Assembly (NCBI RefSeq): GCF_002056295.1
Contig: NZ_CP020100.1
Location: 1,387,501 to 1,451,500 of the forward strand
DNA: 64,000 nt
Source: Halopseudomonas phragmitis
GTDB lineage: Bacteria > Pseudomonadota > Gammaproteobacteria > Pseudomonadales > Pseudomonadaceae
Direction of reading: 5' to 3'
Made by a program: the position numbers and the translations under genes. The notes beneath the pieces were generated by a model. The model ran no database searches. It was not told where the DNA came from and worked only from the letters and a program-made list of their open reading frames with translations. Positions 27,398 through 36,564 of this stretch are shown here, one piece after another; within the stretch, counting starts at the first letter, position 1, and the number at the start of each line of letters is the position of its first letter.

Positions 27398-28993
27398 ATG
27401 AATACAAATAGCCGTAAACGCCTGAACGCGGGGGTTTTCATCCCCGCTTTCACCATCATTTTTCTCGCGGTTGTCGTGGGGCTGGTCGACAATGCGGCCC
27501 TGGTCAAAGTCGCCAAGGGTATCTTCTATTTCTCCCTGGTCGATTTCGCCTGGCTGTACCAGCTGTTGGCCATCTCCGCGCTTTCGGTCACCGCGTATAT
27601 CTTTTTCTCCAAGGCAGGCGACATTCGCCTGGGCGGGGCGAATGCCAAGCCGGCGTTTTCCATGGCCACCACCTTTGCCATGGCGCTGACCGGCGGTATC
27701 GCCACCGGCGTAGTGACCTACTCGGTCAACGAGCCGATCATCTACCTGGGCAACGTCTACGGCGAAATTGGCAACCAGTCCTTCGCCCCCGGCAGCGCCG
27801 AGGCAGCGATCTTCGCCCTGGCGCGCAGCTTCCACAACTGGAGCTTCATTCCTTACGCCATGTACTCGGTGGTTGGTCTGATGATCGGCTACATGCACTA
27901 CAACCGGAAACAGGCGTTCTCCATCTCCTCGACGCTGACGCCGGTGCTCGGTCGCCACGAGCAGCGGCCCATGGTGCGCTCCTTGATCAACGTGGTGGCG
28001 GTGCTGGCCATCGCCCTCGGCCTGGCCTCGTCGCTCGGCGCCGGACTGGCGCTTATCAGCTCGGGTATCGAGTCGCAGTACGGCATTCGCCCGACGCCGT
28101 TGACCTGGCTGCTGCTGACCTTGGTGATCGCGTCTATCTTCATCATCTCAGCGCTGTCAGGGCTCAAGCGTGGGATCCGCGTGCTGTCGTCGATCAACGC
28201 CTATATCTTCTATGCCTTCGTGGTGATCCTGCTGGTGGTCGGGCCGATCAGCTACATCCTCAGCTTGTCGACCACCTCGATCGGCTACTGGCTGAACAAT
28301 TTCTTCCTCTGGTCGTTCGACACCAAGGAGTCTGGCGGCGAGGCTCTGGTGACCTGGTGGACCATGTACGACTGGTCGATCTGGATCGCCTATGCGCCGC
28401 TGATGGGCTTGTTCCTCGCGCGCATTTCCTACGGCCGCACCCTGCGCCAATTCCTGATTATCAACTGGATACTGCCATCGCTGTTCGGCATCGTCTGGTT
28501 CGCCATTTGGGGAAGTTCGGCGATCAAGTGGCAGTTGGACGGCACCCTTGATCTGGTGCGCATCGTCACCGAGAACGGTGCGGTATCCGGGCTATGGGGC
28601 TTCCTCCAGCACCTGCCGCTGGCGGCTATCCTGGTACCGCTGGCGATATTCACTCTGATCATCTCCTTCGCCACGGCGGCCGACTCGATGACCTCGACCA
28701 TCGCCTCGATCTGCACCCACGACATCCGCGCGGACGAGGAGTCGCCGAAGCGGCAGAAGGTGATCTGGGGGCTGTCGATCGGTGCCATCGCCTTCATCAT
28801 GGTCGCCTATGGTGGTGGCGCGCAGGGCGTCGAGGGCATCAAGTACCTGGCTGCGGCCGGTGGTTTCAGTGTGTTGTTCCTGTTCATCCTGATCGTCGCC
28901 GCAGCAGCGCGGGTGTTTATCTTCAAGCAGCACGAGCCAAACGGCGAACGCGTTGCCGAACCGGCGACTCTGGAGGGTGCGGCGAATGAATAG
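27398..28993 (+). CDS. BCCT-family transporter
   Basis: The 531-residue protein has about twelve membrane helices and the BCCT signature in the eighth segment: TWWTMYDWSIWIAYAPLMG followed by LFLARISYGRTLRQF (about residues 317-350). BCCT carriers move betaine, choline, carnitine and other quaternary amines. Aligned by eye to BetP, the tryptophan equivalent to W374 is kept, while those equivalent to W373 and W377 are Ile and Tyr, so the substrate pocket is altered. It lies between hutU and hutH1 and overlaps hutH1 by eight bases. The usual hut transporters are HutT (APC type) or an ABC system. The substrate is inferred to be histidine, urocanate or an N-methylated histidine. Confidence 0.85.
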   Translation: MNTNSRKRLNAGVFIPAFTIIFLAVVVGLVDNAALVKVAKGIFYFSLVDFAWLYQLLAISALSVTAYIFFSKAGDIRLGGANAKPAFSMATTFAMALTGGIATGVVTYSVNEPIIYLGNVYGEIGNQSFAPGSAEAAIFALARSFHNWSFIPYAMYSVVGLMIGYMHYNRKQAFSISSTLTPVLGRHEQRPMVRSLINVVAVLAIALGLASSLGAGLALISSGIESQYGIRPTPLTWLLLTLVIASIFIISALSGLKRGIRVLSSINAYIFYAFVVILLVVGPISYILSLSTTSIGYWLNNFFLWSFDTKESGGEALVTWWTMYDWSIWIAYAPLMGLFLARISYGRTLRQFLIINWILPSLFGIVWFAIWGSSAIKWQLDGTLDLVRIVTENGAVSGLWGFLQHLPLAAILVPLAIFTLIISFATAADSMTSTIASICTHDIRADEESPKRQKVIWGLSIGAIAFIMVAYGGGAQGVEGIKYLAAAGGFSVLFLFILIVAAAARVFIFKQHEPNGERVAEPATLEGAANE

Positions 28994-30521
28994 TCAGGCA
29001 GAGGTACTGATCGGCGACAGCGCGGTCGACTGGCAGCAGGTGGTGACGGTGGCTCGCCAGCACCGGCCGCTGCGTCTGGCTGAGAGTGCCTGGGGACGCA
29101 TCGACGAGGCGCGCGCCGCGGTGCTGGCCATGGCTGGTTCGGGGCAGGCGCACTACGGCATCAATACCGGGCTGGGCGCGTTGTGCAACGTGGTGCTGGC
29201 GGCAGACGAGCTGCAGCGGCTGTCGCGCCACACCCTGATGAGCCACGCTTGTGGCATCGGCGCGCCGCTGCGCAGCGAGCAGGTTCGAGCGATAATGTGC
29301 TGCGCGGTGGTCAACTACAGCCACGGCTACTCGGGCATAAGCCGCCAGGTGGTTGAGGGGCTGCTGGAATTGCTCAACCACGACCTGGTGCCGGTGGTAC
29401 CGGCGCAGGGTTCGGTCGGTTATCTCTCGCATATGGCGCATATCGGCTTGGCCCTGCTCGGCGTCGGCGAGGTGGAGCTGGCCGGCCGCCGCCTCGCCGC
29501 CAGCGAAGCGCTGCAAACCATCGGCCTGGCACCGCTGACGCTGGGGCCGAAGGACGGCCTGAGCCTGGTCAACGGTACCCCGGCGATGACCGGCCTGGCC
29601 TGCCTGGCGTTGGCCGACGCCAGCGCGCTGGCCGACTGGGCCGATATCGTCGCGGCGATGAGTTTCGAGGCCCTCGGCGGGCAGCTCGAGGCCATCGACC
29701 CGGCCGCGATCCAGCGCAAGTCGCATCAAGGCATGCAGCGCAGCGCCGCCAATCTGCGCTGCCTGCTGGCCGGTAGCCAGGTGCTCGAGCGCAGCCAGGG
29801 CGAGCGCCTGCAAGATGCTCTCAGTGTGCGTTCGATTCCCCAGGTACACGGTGCCTGCCGCGACCAGTTGCAGCACGCTGCTCGCCAGGTGGTCGATGAA
29901 CTTAACTCGGCCACCGACAACCCGCTGGTGGTGCGCCAGGGCGAGGGCCACCGGATCGTCTCCCAGGCCAACCCCCACGGCGAGTCGGTGGCGATGGCCT
30001 GCGACCTGCTGGCCATCGCCGTGTGCGAGTGGAGCAGCATCGCCGAGCGGCGCACCTTCCGCCTAGTGACGCCTCAGGCCAACAGCCTGCCGGCGTTTCT
30101 CACCGCCGAGGGCGGGGTAAAGTCGGGGATGATGATCGCCCAGTACAGCGCCGCCTCTCTGGTGGCGGACAACAAGCGCCTGGCGCTGCCGGCGGTGATC
30201 GACAACTTTCTCACCTCGGGCCTGCAGGAGGATCACCTGAGCCTCGGCGAGAGCGCCGCGCTGAAGCTGGACAAGGCTCTGGACAATGCCTTCCAGGTGC
30301 TCGCCATCGAATACCTGCTGGCGGCTCAGGCCTTCGACTTCATCAAGCACAGGCCTTTCGGCGAGGGCACGGGGCGGGCCTGGCAACAACTGCGTGAACG
30401 GGTCGCCAGTTACACCGAGGAACATCCGCTGCACCTGGATATCCGCGCCAGCTACGAGCTGTTGCGCGATGCTCGGACTCTGGCCGCGCTGCGTGAGCAG
30501 CTGGCGCCCATCGACTGCTGA
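28986..30521 (+). CDS. HAL/PAL-fold lyase lacking the MIO Ala-Ser-Gly
   Basis: The 511-residue protein is clearly related to histidine ammonia-lyase: YGINTGLG (Tyr57), MSHACGIG (His87), VNGTP (Asn196), Gln276, Arg282 and LQEDHLSL (Glu). However, the stretch after GSVG (142-145) reads YLSHMAH in place of [10 protein letters not shown], a three-residue deletion that removes the Ala-Ser-Gly that cyclises to MIO. The tyrosine matching Y280 of P. putida HutH is Leu279. A conventional ammonia-lyase reaction is therefore unlikely. Similar MIO-less HutH1 paralogs occur in pseudomonads and are reported not to be needed for histidine growth in P. fluorescens. MIO-independent ergothionase removes trimethylamine from ergothioneine, so a trimethylamine-lyase role is a fair hypothesis. 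Confidence 0.85.
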   Translation: MNSQAEVLIGDSAVDWQQVVTVARQHRPLRLAESAWGRIDEARAAVLAMAGSGQAHYGINTGLGALCNVVLAADELQRLSRHTLMSHACGIGAPLRSEQVRAIMCCAVVNYSHGYSGISRQVVEGLLELLNHDLVPVVPAQGSVGYLSHMAHIGLALLGVGEVELAGRRLAASEALQTIGLAPLTLGPKDGLSLVNGTPAMTGLACLALADASALADWADIVAAMSFEALGGQLEAIDPAAIQRKSHQGMQRSAANLRCLLAGSQVLERSQGERLQDALSVRSIPQVHGACRDQLQHAARQVVDELNSATDNPLVVRQGEGHRIVSQANPHGESVAMACDLLAIAVCEWSSIAERRTFRLVTPQANSLPAFLTAEGGVKSGMMIAQYSAASLVADNKRLALPAVIDNFLTSGLQEDHLSLGESAALKLDKALDNAFQVLAIEYLLAAQAFDFIKHRPFGEGTGRAWQQLRERVASYTEEHPLHLDIRASYELLRDARTLAALREQLAPIDC

Positions 30522-30533
30522 GGTAATCGAGCT

Positions 30534-32066
30534 ATGCCAGTTATCCACATTTGTCCCGGCCAACTGACTCTGGCCGAATTGCGTGCCGTCTACCAGGCGC
30601 CCATGTGTCTGACGCTGGACGCCAGCGCCTATCCGGCCATCGATGCCAGCATCGCCTGCGTCAACCAGATCATCGCCGAGGGTCGTACCGCCTACGGCAT
30701 CAACACCGGCTTCGGCCTGCTGGCGCAAACCCGTATCGCCAACGACGATCTGGAAAGGCTGCAGCGTTCGCTGGTGCTGTCGCATGCCGCCGGCGTCGGC
30801 GAGCCGCTGGACGACGCTATGGTGCGGCTGATCATGCTGCTGAAGATCAACAGCCTGGCACGCGGCTTCTCTGGTATCCGTCGGCAGGTGATCGAGGCGC
30901 TGATCGCCCTGGTCAACGCCGAGGTCTACCCGCTCATTCCTTTGAAAGGCTCAGTGGGGGCCTCCGGCGACCTGGCGCCGCTGGCGCATATGTCGCTGAT
31001 CCTGCTCGGCGAAAGCCAGGCGCGGCACCAGGACCAGTGGTTGCCTGCCAGAGAGGCGCTGGCCATCGCGGGTTTGCAGCCGATGAGCCTGGCCGCCAAG
31101 GAGGGTCTGGCCCTGCTCAACGGCACCCAGGTGTCCACCGCCTATGCCCTGCGCGGGCTGTTCGAAGCCGAAGACCTGTATGCCGCCGCCAGCGTCTGCG
31201 GGGCGCTGAGCGTCGAAGCCATGCTCGGTTCGCGAGCGCCCTTCGATGCGCGCATCCACGCTGCCCGCGGCCAGCGCGGGCAGATCGACGCGGCGGCTGC
31301 CTTCCGTCATCTGCTTGGCGACAGCAGCGAGATCGGCCGCTCCCACGCCGCCTGCGACAAGGTGCAGGACCCCTACTCGCTGCGCTGTCAGCCGCAGGTC
31401 ATGGGCGCCTGCCTGACTCAGTTGCGTCAGGCCGCCGAGGTGCTGGCGGTGGAGGCCAACGCGGTGTCGGACAACCCGCTGGTGTTCGCCACCGAGGGCG
31501 ACGTGATCTCCGGCGGTAACTTCCATGCCGAACCGGTGGCCATGGCCGCCGACAATATCGCCCTGGCCATCGCCGAGATAGGCTCGCTCAGCGAGCGGCG
31601 CACCTCGCTGATGATGGACAAGCACATGTCGCAGCTGCCGCCGTTTCTGGTGGCCAATGGCGGCGTAAATTCCGGTTTCATGATCGCTCAGGTAAGCGCC
31701 GCGGCGCTGGCCAGCGAGAACAAGGCGCTGGCACACCCGCACAGCGTCGACAGCCTGCCCACTTCGGCCAACCAGGAAGACCACGTGTCCATGGCCCCGG
31801 CGGCAGGCAAGCGCCTGTGGGAAATGGCCGCCAACACCCGCGGCGTGCTCGCTGTGGAATGGCTGGGCGCCTGCCAGGGTCTGGATTTCCGCGAGGGGCT
31901 GAAGAGTTCGCCGGCCCTGGAGCAGGCTCGCCAGGCGTTGCGGGCTAAGGTGCCCTACTACGTCGAGGACCGCTTCTTCGCCCCGGACATCGCTGCGGCC
32001 GATGCCCTGCTGGCCGCGCGGGTGCTGACGCCATTGCTGCCAGTCGGGTTGTTGCCCTCGGGATAG
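30534..32066 (+). CDS. hutH: Histidine ammonia-lyase HutH (MIO-containing)
   Basis: The 510-residue enzyme deaminates histidine to urocanate. It has the MIO-forming Ala143-Ser144-Gly145 in [15 protein letters not shown], Tyr54 (AYGINTGFG), His84, Asn196, Gln278/Tyr281/Arg284 in [11 protein letters not shown] and the late glutamate in NQEDHVSM. All are as in the characterised P. putida enzyme, so it should be active. It begins 12 bases after the MIO-less paralog. It is the only gene here expected to start classical histidine degradation. Confidence 0.97.
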   Translation: MPVIHICPGQLTLAELRAVYQAPMCLTLDASAYPAIDASIACVNQIIAEGRTAYGINTGFGLLAQTRIANDDLERLQRSLVLSHAAGVGEPLDDAMVRLIMLLKINSLARGFSGIRRQVIEALIALVNAEVYPLIPLKGSVGASGDLAPLAHMSLILLGESQARHQDQWLPAREALAIAGLQPMSLAAKEGLALLNGTQVSTAYALRGLFEAEDLYAAASVCGALSVEAMLGSRAPFDARIHAARGQRGQIDAAAAFRHLLGDSSEIGRSHAACDKVQDPYSLRCQPQVMGACLTQLRQAAEVLAVEANAVSDNPLVFATEGDVISGGNFHAEPVAMAADNIALAIAEIGSLSERRTSLMMDKHMSQLPPFLVANGGVNSGFMIAQVSAAALASENKALAHPHSVDSLPTSANQEDHVSMAPAAGKRLWEMAANTRGVLAVEWLGACQGLDFREGLKSSPALEQARQALRAKVPYYVEDRFFAPDIAAADALLAARVLTPLLPVGLLPSG

Positions 32067-32283
32067 CTTGGCGCGGGGTGACGGTAAATGGTCTTTTAGA
32101 ACTTCCCTGAGCCACTCGTTCGGCACTTAGCCAGTTAATTCGTAATAACTACCGCGCTGCTGTCGGCGCGGCGCCAGAGAGTGGGCGATGTTCTCCAAGT
32201 TTAAAAAGAGTGCCAGCTGTTGCATGGCATTGCAGCAGGGTTGTGTCCGTGAAAAATAAAACCAAACGAGTGAGGGTGGCAAT

Positions 32284-33462
32284 ATGTTGTTGAACAATTA
32301 TAAGAAATATCAACCGAGCTATATGTTTTTCGCCGCGCTGTTGTTCGCGCAAGGCGTTGCCGCGGCGCCGGTTACCGATAATCTGGACGTCGGCGGTGCA
32401 CTGCGGGCGCGCTTTGACTACGATCCGGATCGGGATATCCAGAAGTTGTCGTTCGATACATTTCGCATCGATGTCAATTACAACTCGGATACTTGGATCG
32501 GTTCTGCGCAGTATCGATTTTATGGCGGCTCTTACCCCTATGATTATGTCGATAGTATTGGCGACGTATCTTTTCCGGCCTGGGCCTGGATAGGTTACAA
32601 GTTTGACGAGTCGCAACAAGTTCAGGTCGGTATCAATCAGATGCCCTTTGGTTTGTTGCCCTATTACGGCAGCACCTTCTATCTGGGCCTGGGCAACGTT
32701 GTCGGCCTGGAGGATGTACATAACCTCGGCGTTAAATACATCAAGGACGATGCTGACTGGAACCTCCAGGCCGGTTTCTACCCAAGCGATGGTGGCCAGT
32801 GGAAGGGCACCAGTCGCGGCGGAAAGTCCTTCTCGACCAACGTCGCCGCCGCCGACGATTATGTGGTTGATGGCAGCGACAACGACGAGAAGAACAAGCT
32901 GGTTCTGCGCCTGGCGCGCAAGCTCACAATCGCCGGTTGGTCATCAGAAATCGGCGGCTCTTTGCTGACCTCGACCCTGGAGAACCAGGACACCGGCAAG
33001 GATGGCCGGCGCTCGGTATTCGCCGCGCATTATCTGGGCAAGAACGGTCCCTGGGGCGTGCAGTTGCAGGCCACCCGGCAGCATATGGATCCGAAGAATG
33101 CCGGTACCGATAAGGTGGTGACCTTCGGCAGCTTCGACGGAACCTTCAACGTGGCGTCCAAGGGCAACCTGTACTTGGCCGACCTCAGTTACGACCTGCC
33201 GGGCAGCTACTGGCTGATTTCCGGGGTGAAGCTGTACGGCAACTACAGCCGCTTCGACAAGTCGGAAAGTTCCTTCAAGGATTCCGAGCGTTTCATCTTG
33301 GGCACCTCATTTTCCTTCAAGGAGCTGTGGATTGCCCTGGAATGGCTGCATGGCAAGAACGATCCCTATCTGGGCGGCAGCAGCTACACCCAAAGCCTAG
33401 GGGCTGGCGGCAGCAATCAGTGGGAAAATCAGATCTACGCCAATATCGGCTACTATTTTTGA
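32284..33462 (+). CDS. Outer-membrane porin associated with hut genes
   Basis: The 392-residue product has a signal peptide (about residues 1-27, cleaved near GVAAAP) and alternating amphipathic strands with aromatic girdles (for example FDTFRIDVNYNSDTW, AWAWIGYKF, WENQIYANIGYYF). The C-terminal residue is Phe, the usual Bam recognition end. It resembles general or anion-type porins, but I cannot place it in a named family with confidence; it is not an OprD match by eye. The position between hutH and hutC suggests outer-membrane entry of the locus substrate. It is preceded by a 217-bp gap, so it may have its own promoter. Codon use is more mixed than in hutIGU. Confidence 0.75.
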   Translation: MLLNNYKKYQPSYMFFAALLFAQGVAAAPVTDNLDVGGALRARFDYDPDRDIQKLSFDTFRIDVNYNSDTWIGSAQYRFYGGSYPYDYVDSIGDVSFPAWAWIGYKFDESQQVQVGINQMPFGLLPYYGSTFYLGLGNVVGLEDVHNLGVKYIKDDADWNLQAGFYPSDGGQWKGTSRGGKSFSTNVAAADDYVVDGSDNDEKNKLVLRLARKLTIAGWSSEIGGSLLTSTLENQDTGKDGRRSVFAAHYLGKNGPWGVQLQATRQHMDPKNAGTDKVVTFGSFDGTFNVASKGNLYLADLSYDLPGSYWLISGVKLYGNYSRFDKSESSFKDSERFILGTSFSFKELWIALEWLHGKNDPYLGGSSYTQSLGAGGSNQWENQIYANIGYYF

Positions 33463-33478
33463 GTCAGTCAGTCAGTCA
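33463..33478. repeat. GTCA x4 short tandem repeat
   Basis: Four perfect copies of GTCA begin at the end of the porin stop region. It is too short to infer function, but could vary by slippage. Confidence 0.6.
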
Positions 33479-33621
33479 GCAGCGAGCTGAGCGCTTCACA
33501 GGTACAGGCCGGTGATCACCCGGCTTGTGCCCATATTGTGGCAGTCGCACGCCGTTGTCCCTACGCGCAGGCGAGAGGAGAGGCTATCATCTGCACTTCG
33601 GGTACAACCCAAGGAGTCGCA

Positions 33622-34335
33622 GTGATCAGCACAACCCCCCGCTACCGGGCAATTGAGGAATACCTGCTCGAGCGCATCCGTAACGGCGCTTTTCCGGTCA
33701 ACCACCAGATCCCGCCAGAAGAGCAGCTGGCGCGTGACTTCGGTGTCAGCCGCATGACCGCCAACAAGGCGATCCAGAACCTGGTGCAGAAGGGCTACCT
33801 GGTTCGTCAGGCCGGGCTCGGCACCTTCGTCACCGACCGCAAGGTCGAGTCGCCGCTGCACGAGGTGATGAACATCGCTGCCGAAGTGCGTGGCCGTGGC
33901 TGTGTCTACGGCAATCGGGTGATCCGCTGTGAGGCCATCGCAGCCGACGACGAGGTGGCGCTGCGTCTCGGTCTGCGCCTGGGTGCCGAGGTGTTCCATA
34001 GCATCCTGGTGCACCTGCAGGACGGCCTGCCGATCCAGCTCGAGGACCGCTTCGTCAACCCGCGCTGGGTGCCGCATTACCTGGAAACCGACTTCACCCA
34101 GCACACACCCAACGAGGTGCTGGTGGCCAGTTGCCCGATTTCGGACGTGGAGCATGTGGTGGAGGCGGTGCTGGTGGATGGGCGAACCGCCGAGCTGCTC
34201 GAAATCGAGTTGAGCATGCCCTGTCTCAGCGTGATCCGCCGCACCTGGTCGGAGGACCATCTGGTCAGCTATGCACGGCTGATCCATCCCGGTGACCGCT
34301 ATAAGCTGCGTTCGCTGTATAAACACCGGGGATGA
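33622..34335 (+). CDS. hutC: GntR-family hut repressor HutC
   Basis: The 237-residue regulator has an N-terminal winged helix (RYRAIEEYLLERIRNGAF; ARDFGVSRMTANKAIQNLV) and a UTRA ligand domain (about 90-230, with LEDRFVNPRWVPHYL). HutC represses hut genes and is released by urocanate. The frame is open 84 bases further upstream, but the GTG at 33622 with AAGGAG ten bases earlier gives the standard length. It is last in the locus, far from the main operator in front of hutI, and is the obvious regulator for the two TGTATATACA palindromes there. Confidence 0.93.
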   Translation: MISTTPRYRAIEEYLLERIRNGAFPVNHQIPPEEQLARDFGVSRMTANKAIQNLVQKGYLVRQAGLGTFVTDRKVESPLHEVMNIAAEVRGRGCVYGNRVIRCEAIAADDEVALRLGLRLGAEVFHSILVHLQDGLPIQLEDRFVNPRWVPHYLETDFTQHTPNEVLVASCPISDVEHVVEAVLVDGRTAELLEIELSMPCLSVIRRTWSEDHLVSYARLIHPGDRYKLRSLYKHRG

Positions 34336-34341
34336 CCAGCC

Positions 34342-34383
34342 CGTAGGGTGCGCACAGCCTAGGTCGCCCCGCGACACCCTACG
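34342..34383. terminator. Inverted repeat between convergent hutC and rlhA
   Basis: CGTAGGGTG (34342-34350) and its complement (34375-34383) frame a 24-base loop in the 52-bp gap between two convergent genes. GTAGGGTGCGCA-type ends are often found as dispersed palindromes in pseudomonads. A terminator or repeat role is inferred from position. Confidence 0.45.
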
Positions 34384-34387
34384 TCAG

Positions 34388-36397
34388 TCAGCGATCAACT
34401 GATCGCCCCCGCTGAATCGTCTTCTTCAACTCTTCCGGGGTAATCGATCCGACAATATTCACCCCACTGCCCGGCAACGGCTGGCGCAGGATGTTGCCCT
34501 TGATCTTGCCGATCACGTGCATCTCGCAGGGTTTGCAGTCGAACTTCAGAGTCAGTTCTTCGTTGTCGTGCACCAGCTTCATCGGCTTGGCGTTGCTGCG
34601 CACGCCGATCACACCCTTGGCCTGTTTCGGGCACAGGTTGAAGGAGAAGCGCAGGCAGTGTTTGGTGATCATCACCGGCACCTCGCCCAGTTCCTCGTGG
34701 GCCTCGAAGGCGGCATCGATCAGCTCGACCCCGAAGCGCTGGTAGAAGGCCCGCGCTTTATGGTTGTAAACGTTGGCCAGAAAGCTCAGGTGCGATTCCG
34801 GGTAGATCGGTGGCGGTTCGCTCACGGCTTTGCGACCACCTCGCGGGTGGGCGCTCAGGCGGGCGGAGTCCAGTTGCTCAATCACCGCGCGACGCAGTGC
34901 CTTGAGGCGCGACAGCGGCACGAAGGGCAATTCTGCCAGCGCCAGCTCGATACCCTCACAGTGGTACAGGGTGTTGCCCAGCTGGGTCAGCAAATCCTCG
35001 ATCTGGCTGCGCGCGCGCTCGGCGTTCTGCGCTGCTTCAACGGGACCCTCCAGTGTCTGGCTGACCGTCACTCCGTCTTCGCTATGAGCGCTCAGCTGCA
35101 GGGCATTGGCATCGCCGCCGAGTACCCAGTGCAGGCCGACACGGCGTTCGGCTGAGGGTTTCAACAGTGCCTGCTGCCAGTTGTGGTCCAAGTTGCGGCT
35201 CAGGGTCTGACCCGGGCGGGCACGGCGCAGCGCCTCGGGCAGCTCGTTGGGTTCGATGCGGTAGTGCCAGCGCGGCTGGCCGTCCTCGTCCTGGTGCTGG
35301 CTGAGCAGTTCGGCGATATTGGCGCGAAAGCCGACCACCTCGCGCTTGACCAGCACATTGAGACCATCGCCGTTGTTCAGCGGCTCCTGGCTGCTGACCA
35401 GCAGATCGGTCTTGCGTACCTGTTGCAGCTCGCCGACCGGCAGACCGGTGAAGGTCGGGGTGTCGAAGGCGCCGATATCGAGTTTGCGCGCATTGACGAA
35501 ATAATCGGTGCTGCCGCGGTGGAAGGTCTTGTCCGGGTCGGGGATGAAGAAGTGCTGACTGCGGCCACTAGAGGCGCGAGCCAGATGCGGGCGCTCGGCC
35601 AACACCGCATCCAGTTGCTGGCGGTACCAGGCGGTGATGTTCTTCACATAGCCGACATCCTTGTAGCGGCCCTCAATCTTGAACGAGCGGATGCCGGCAT
35701 CCACCAGCGCGCCGAGGTTGGCGGTCTGGTTGTTGTCCTTCATCGACAGCAGGTGTTTTTCATAGGCGATAACGCCGCCGTGCTCGTCGGTCAGGGTGTA
35801 GGGCAGGCGGCAGGCCTGCGAGCAGTCGCCGCGGTTGGCGCTGCGCCCGGTTTGCGCGTGGGAAATGTTGCACTGGCCGGAAAAGGCCACGCACAGCGCA
35901 CCGTGGACGAAGAACTCCAGCGGCGTGTCTACTGCTTCATGAATTGCGCGGATCTGCTGCAGGCTCAGCTCGCGCGCCAGCACCAGCTGGGAAAAGCCGG
36001 CCTGACCAAGAAAGCGGGCCTTCTCCAGGCTGCGGATATCGCACTGGGTACTGGCGTGGATCTCGATCGGCGGGATGTCCAGTTCCATCACCCCCATGTC
36101 CTGCACGATCAGTGCATCGACCCCGGCATCGTACAACTGGTGAATCAGCTGGCGCGCTGGCTCCAGCTCATCGTCATGCAGGATGGTGTTGAGGGTGACG
36201 AACACCCGCGCATGGTACTGATGGGCAAAGTGCACCAGCGCGGCAATGTCGGCAACGCTGTTGGCGGCGTTGTGCCGCGCACCAAAGCCGGGCCCACCGA
36301 TATATACCGCATCTGCGCCATGCAAAATGGCCTCGCGGGCAATCTCGGCATCACGCGCCGGGCTGAGCAGTTCGATATGGTGGGCAGGCAGGGACAT
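34388..36397 (-). CDS. rlhA: U32-family 23S rRNA hydroxycytidine synthase (RlhA/YdcP)
   Basis: The 669-residue protein begins IELLSPARDAEIAREAILHGADAVYIGG, the U32 start, and has EFFVHGALCVAFSGQCNIS, the U32 signature, with cysteines at RGDCSQACRLPY. The C-terminal half, with another cysteine set (HCLRFSFNLCPKQAKG; KFDCKPCEMHV), gives the length of RlhA/YdcP (about 650) rather than of the shorter TrhP. RlhA makes 5-hydroxycytidine at position 2501 of 23S rRNA. Assignment to RlhA over other U32 proteins rests on length and the central domain. Its gene is convergent with hutC. Confidence 0.82.
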   Translation of the reverse strand: MSLPAHHIELLSPARDAEIAREAILHGADAVYIGGPGFGARHNAANSVADIAALVHFAHQYHARVFVTLNTILHDDELEPARQLIHQLYDAGVDALIVQDMGVMELDIPPIEIHASTQCDIRSLEKARFLGQAGFSQLVLARELSLQQIRAIHEAVDTPLEFFVHGALCVAFSGQCNISHAQTGRSANRGDCSQACRLPYTLTDEHGGVIAYEKHLLSMKDNNQTANLGALVDAGIRSFKIEGRYKDVGYVKNITAWYRQQLDAVLAERPHLARASSGRSQHFFIPDPDKTFHRGSTDYFVNARKLDIGAFDTPTFTGLPVGELQQVRKTDLLVSSQEPLNNGDGLNVLVKREVVGFRANIAELLSQHQDEDGQPRWHYRIEPNELPEALRRARPGQTLSRNLDHNWQQALLKPSAERRVGLHWVLGGDANALQLSAHSEDGVTVSQTLEGPVEAAQNAERARSQIEDLLTQLGNTLYHCEGIELALAELPFVPLSRLKALRRAVIEQLDSARLSAHPRGGRKAVSEPPPIYPESHLSFLANVYNHKARAFYQRFGVELIDAAFEAHEELGEVPVMITKHCLRFSFNLCPKQAKGVIGVRSNAKPMKLVHDNEELTLKFDCKPCEMHVIGKIKGNILRQPLPGSGVNIVGSITPEELKKTIQRGRSVDR

Positions 36398-36521
36398 GGC
36401 AATAACCGTAGGCTGGCAAAGCGCGCATTGTAGCCTTGGAGTTCTGTCGCTGCATTATTGTGGTGATGATTGGTTGATCTGCGGAGTGAGGCTTCTTTGG
36501 GTTTTTGGGGTAGTGAGGGAG

Positions 36522-36544
36522 CACCGGTCTGGTTGCGACCGGTG
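36522..36544 (-). terminator. Hairpin after the esterase gene
   Basis: CACCGGTC and GACCGGTG enclose a seven-base loop about 20 bases past the esterase stop on the minus strand. No T run follows, so this is only a probable terminator. Confidence 0.4.
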
Positions 36545-36564
36545 GTTTGTTCAATGATGTATAC

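Noticed and set aside
25397..27958. 853-codon open frame on the minus strand across hutU
   Set aside because: It mirrors hutU in a GC-rich, C/G-ending codon context, has no ribosome site or family motifs, and hutU on the other strand is unmistakable.
33463..33478. CRISPR or phase-variable array
   Set aside because: Only four GTCA units; no spacers and not inside a coding frame.
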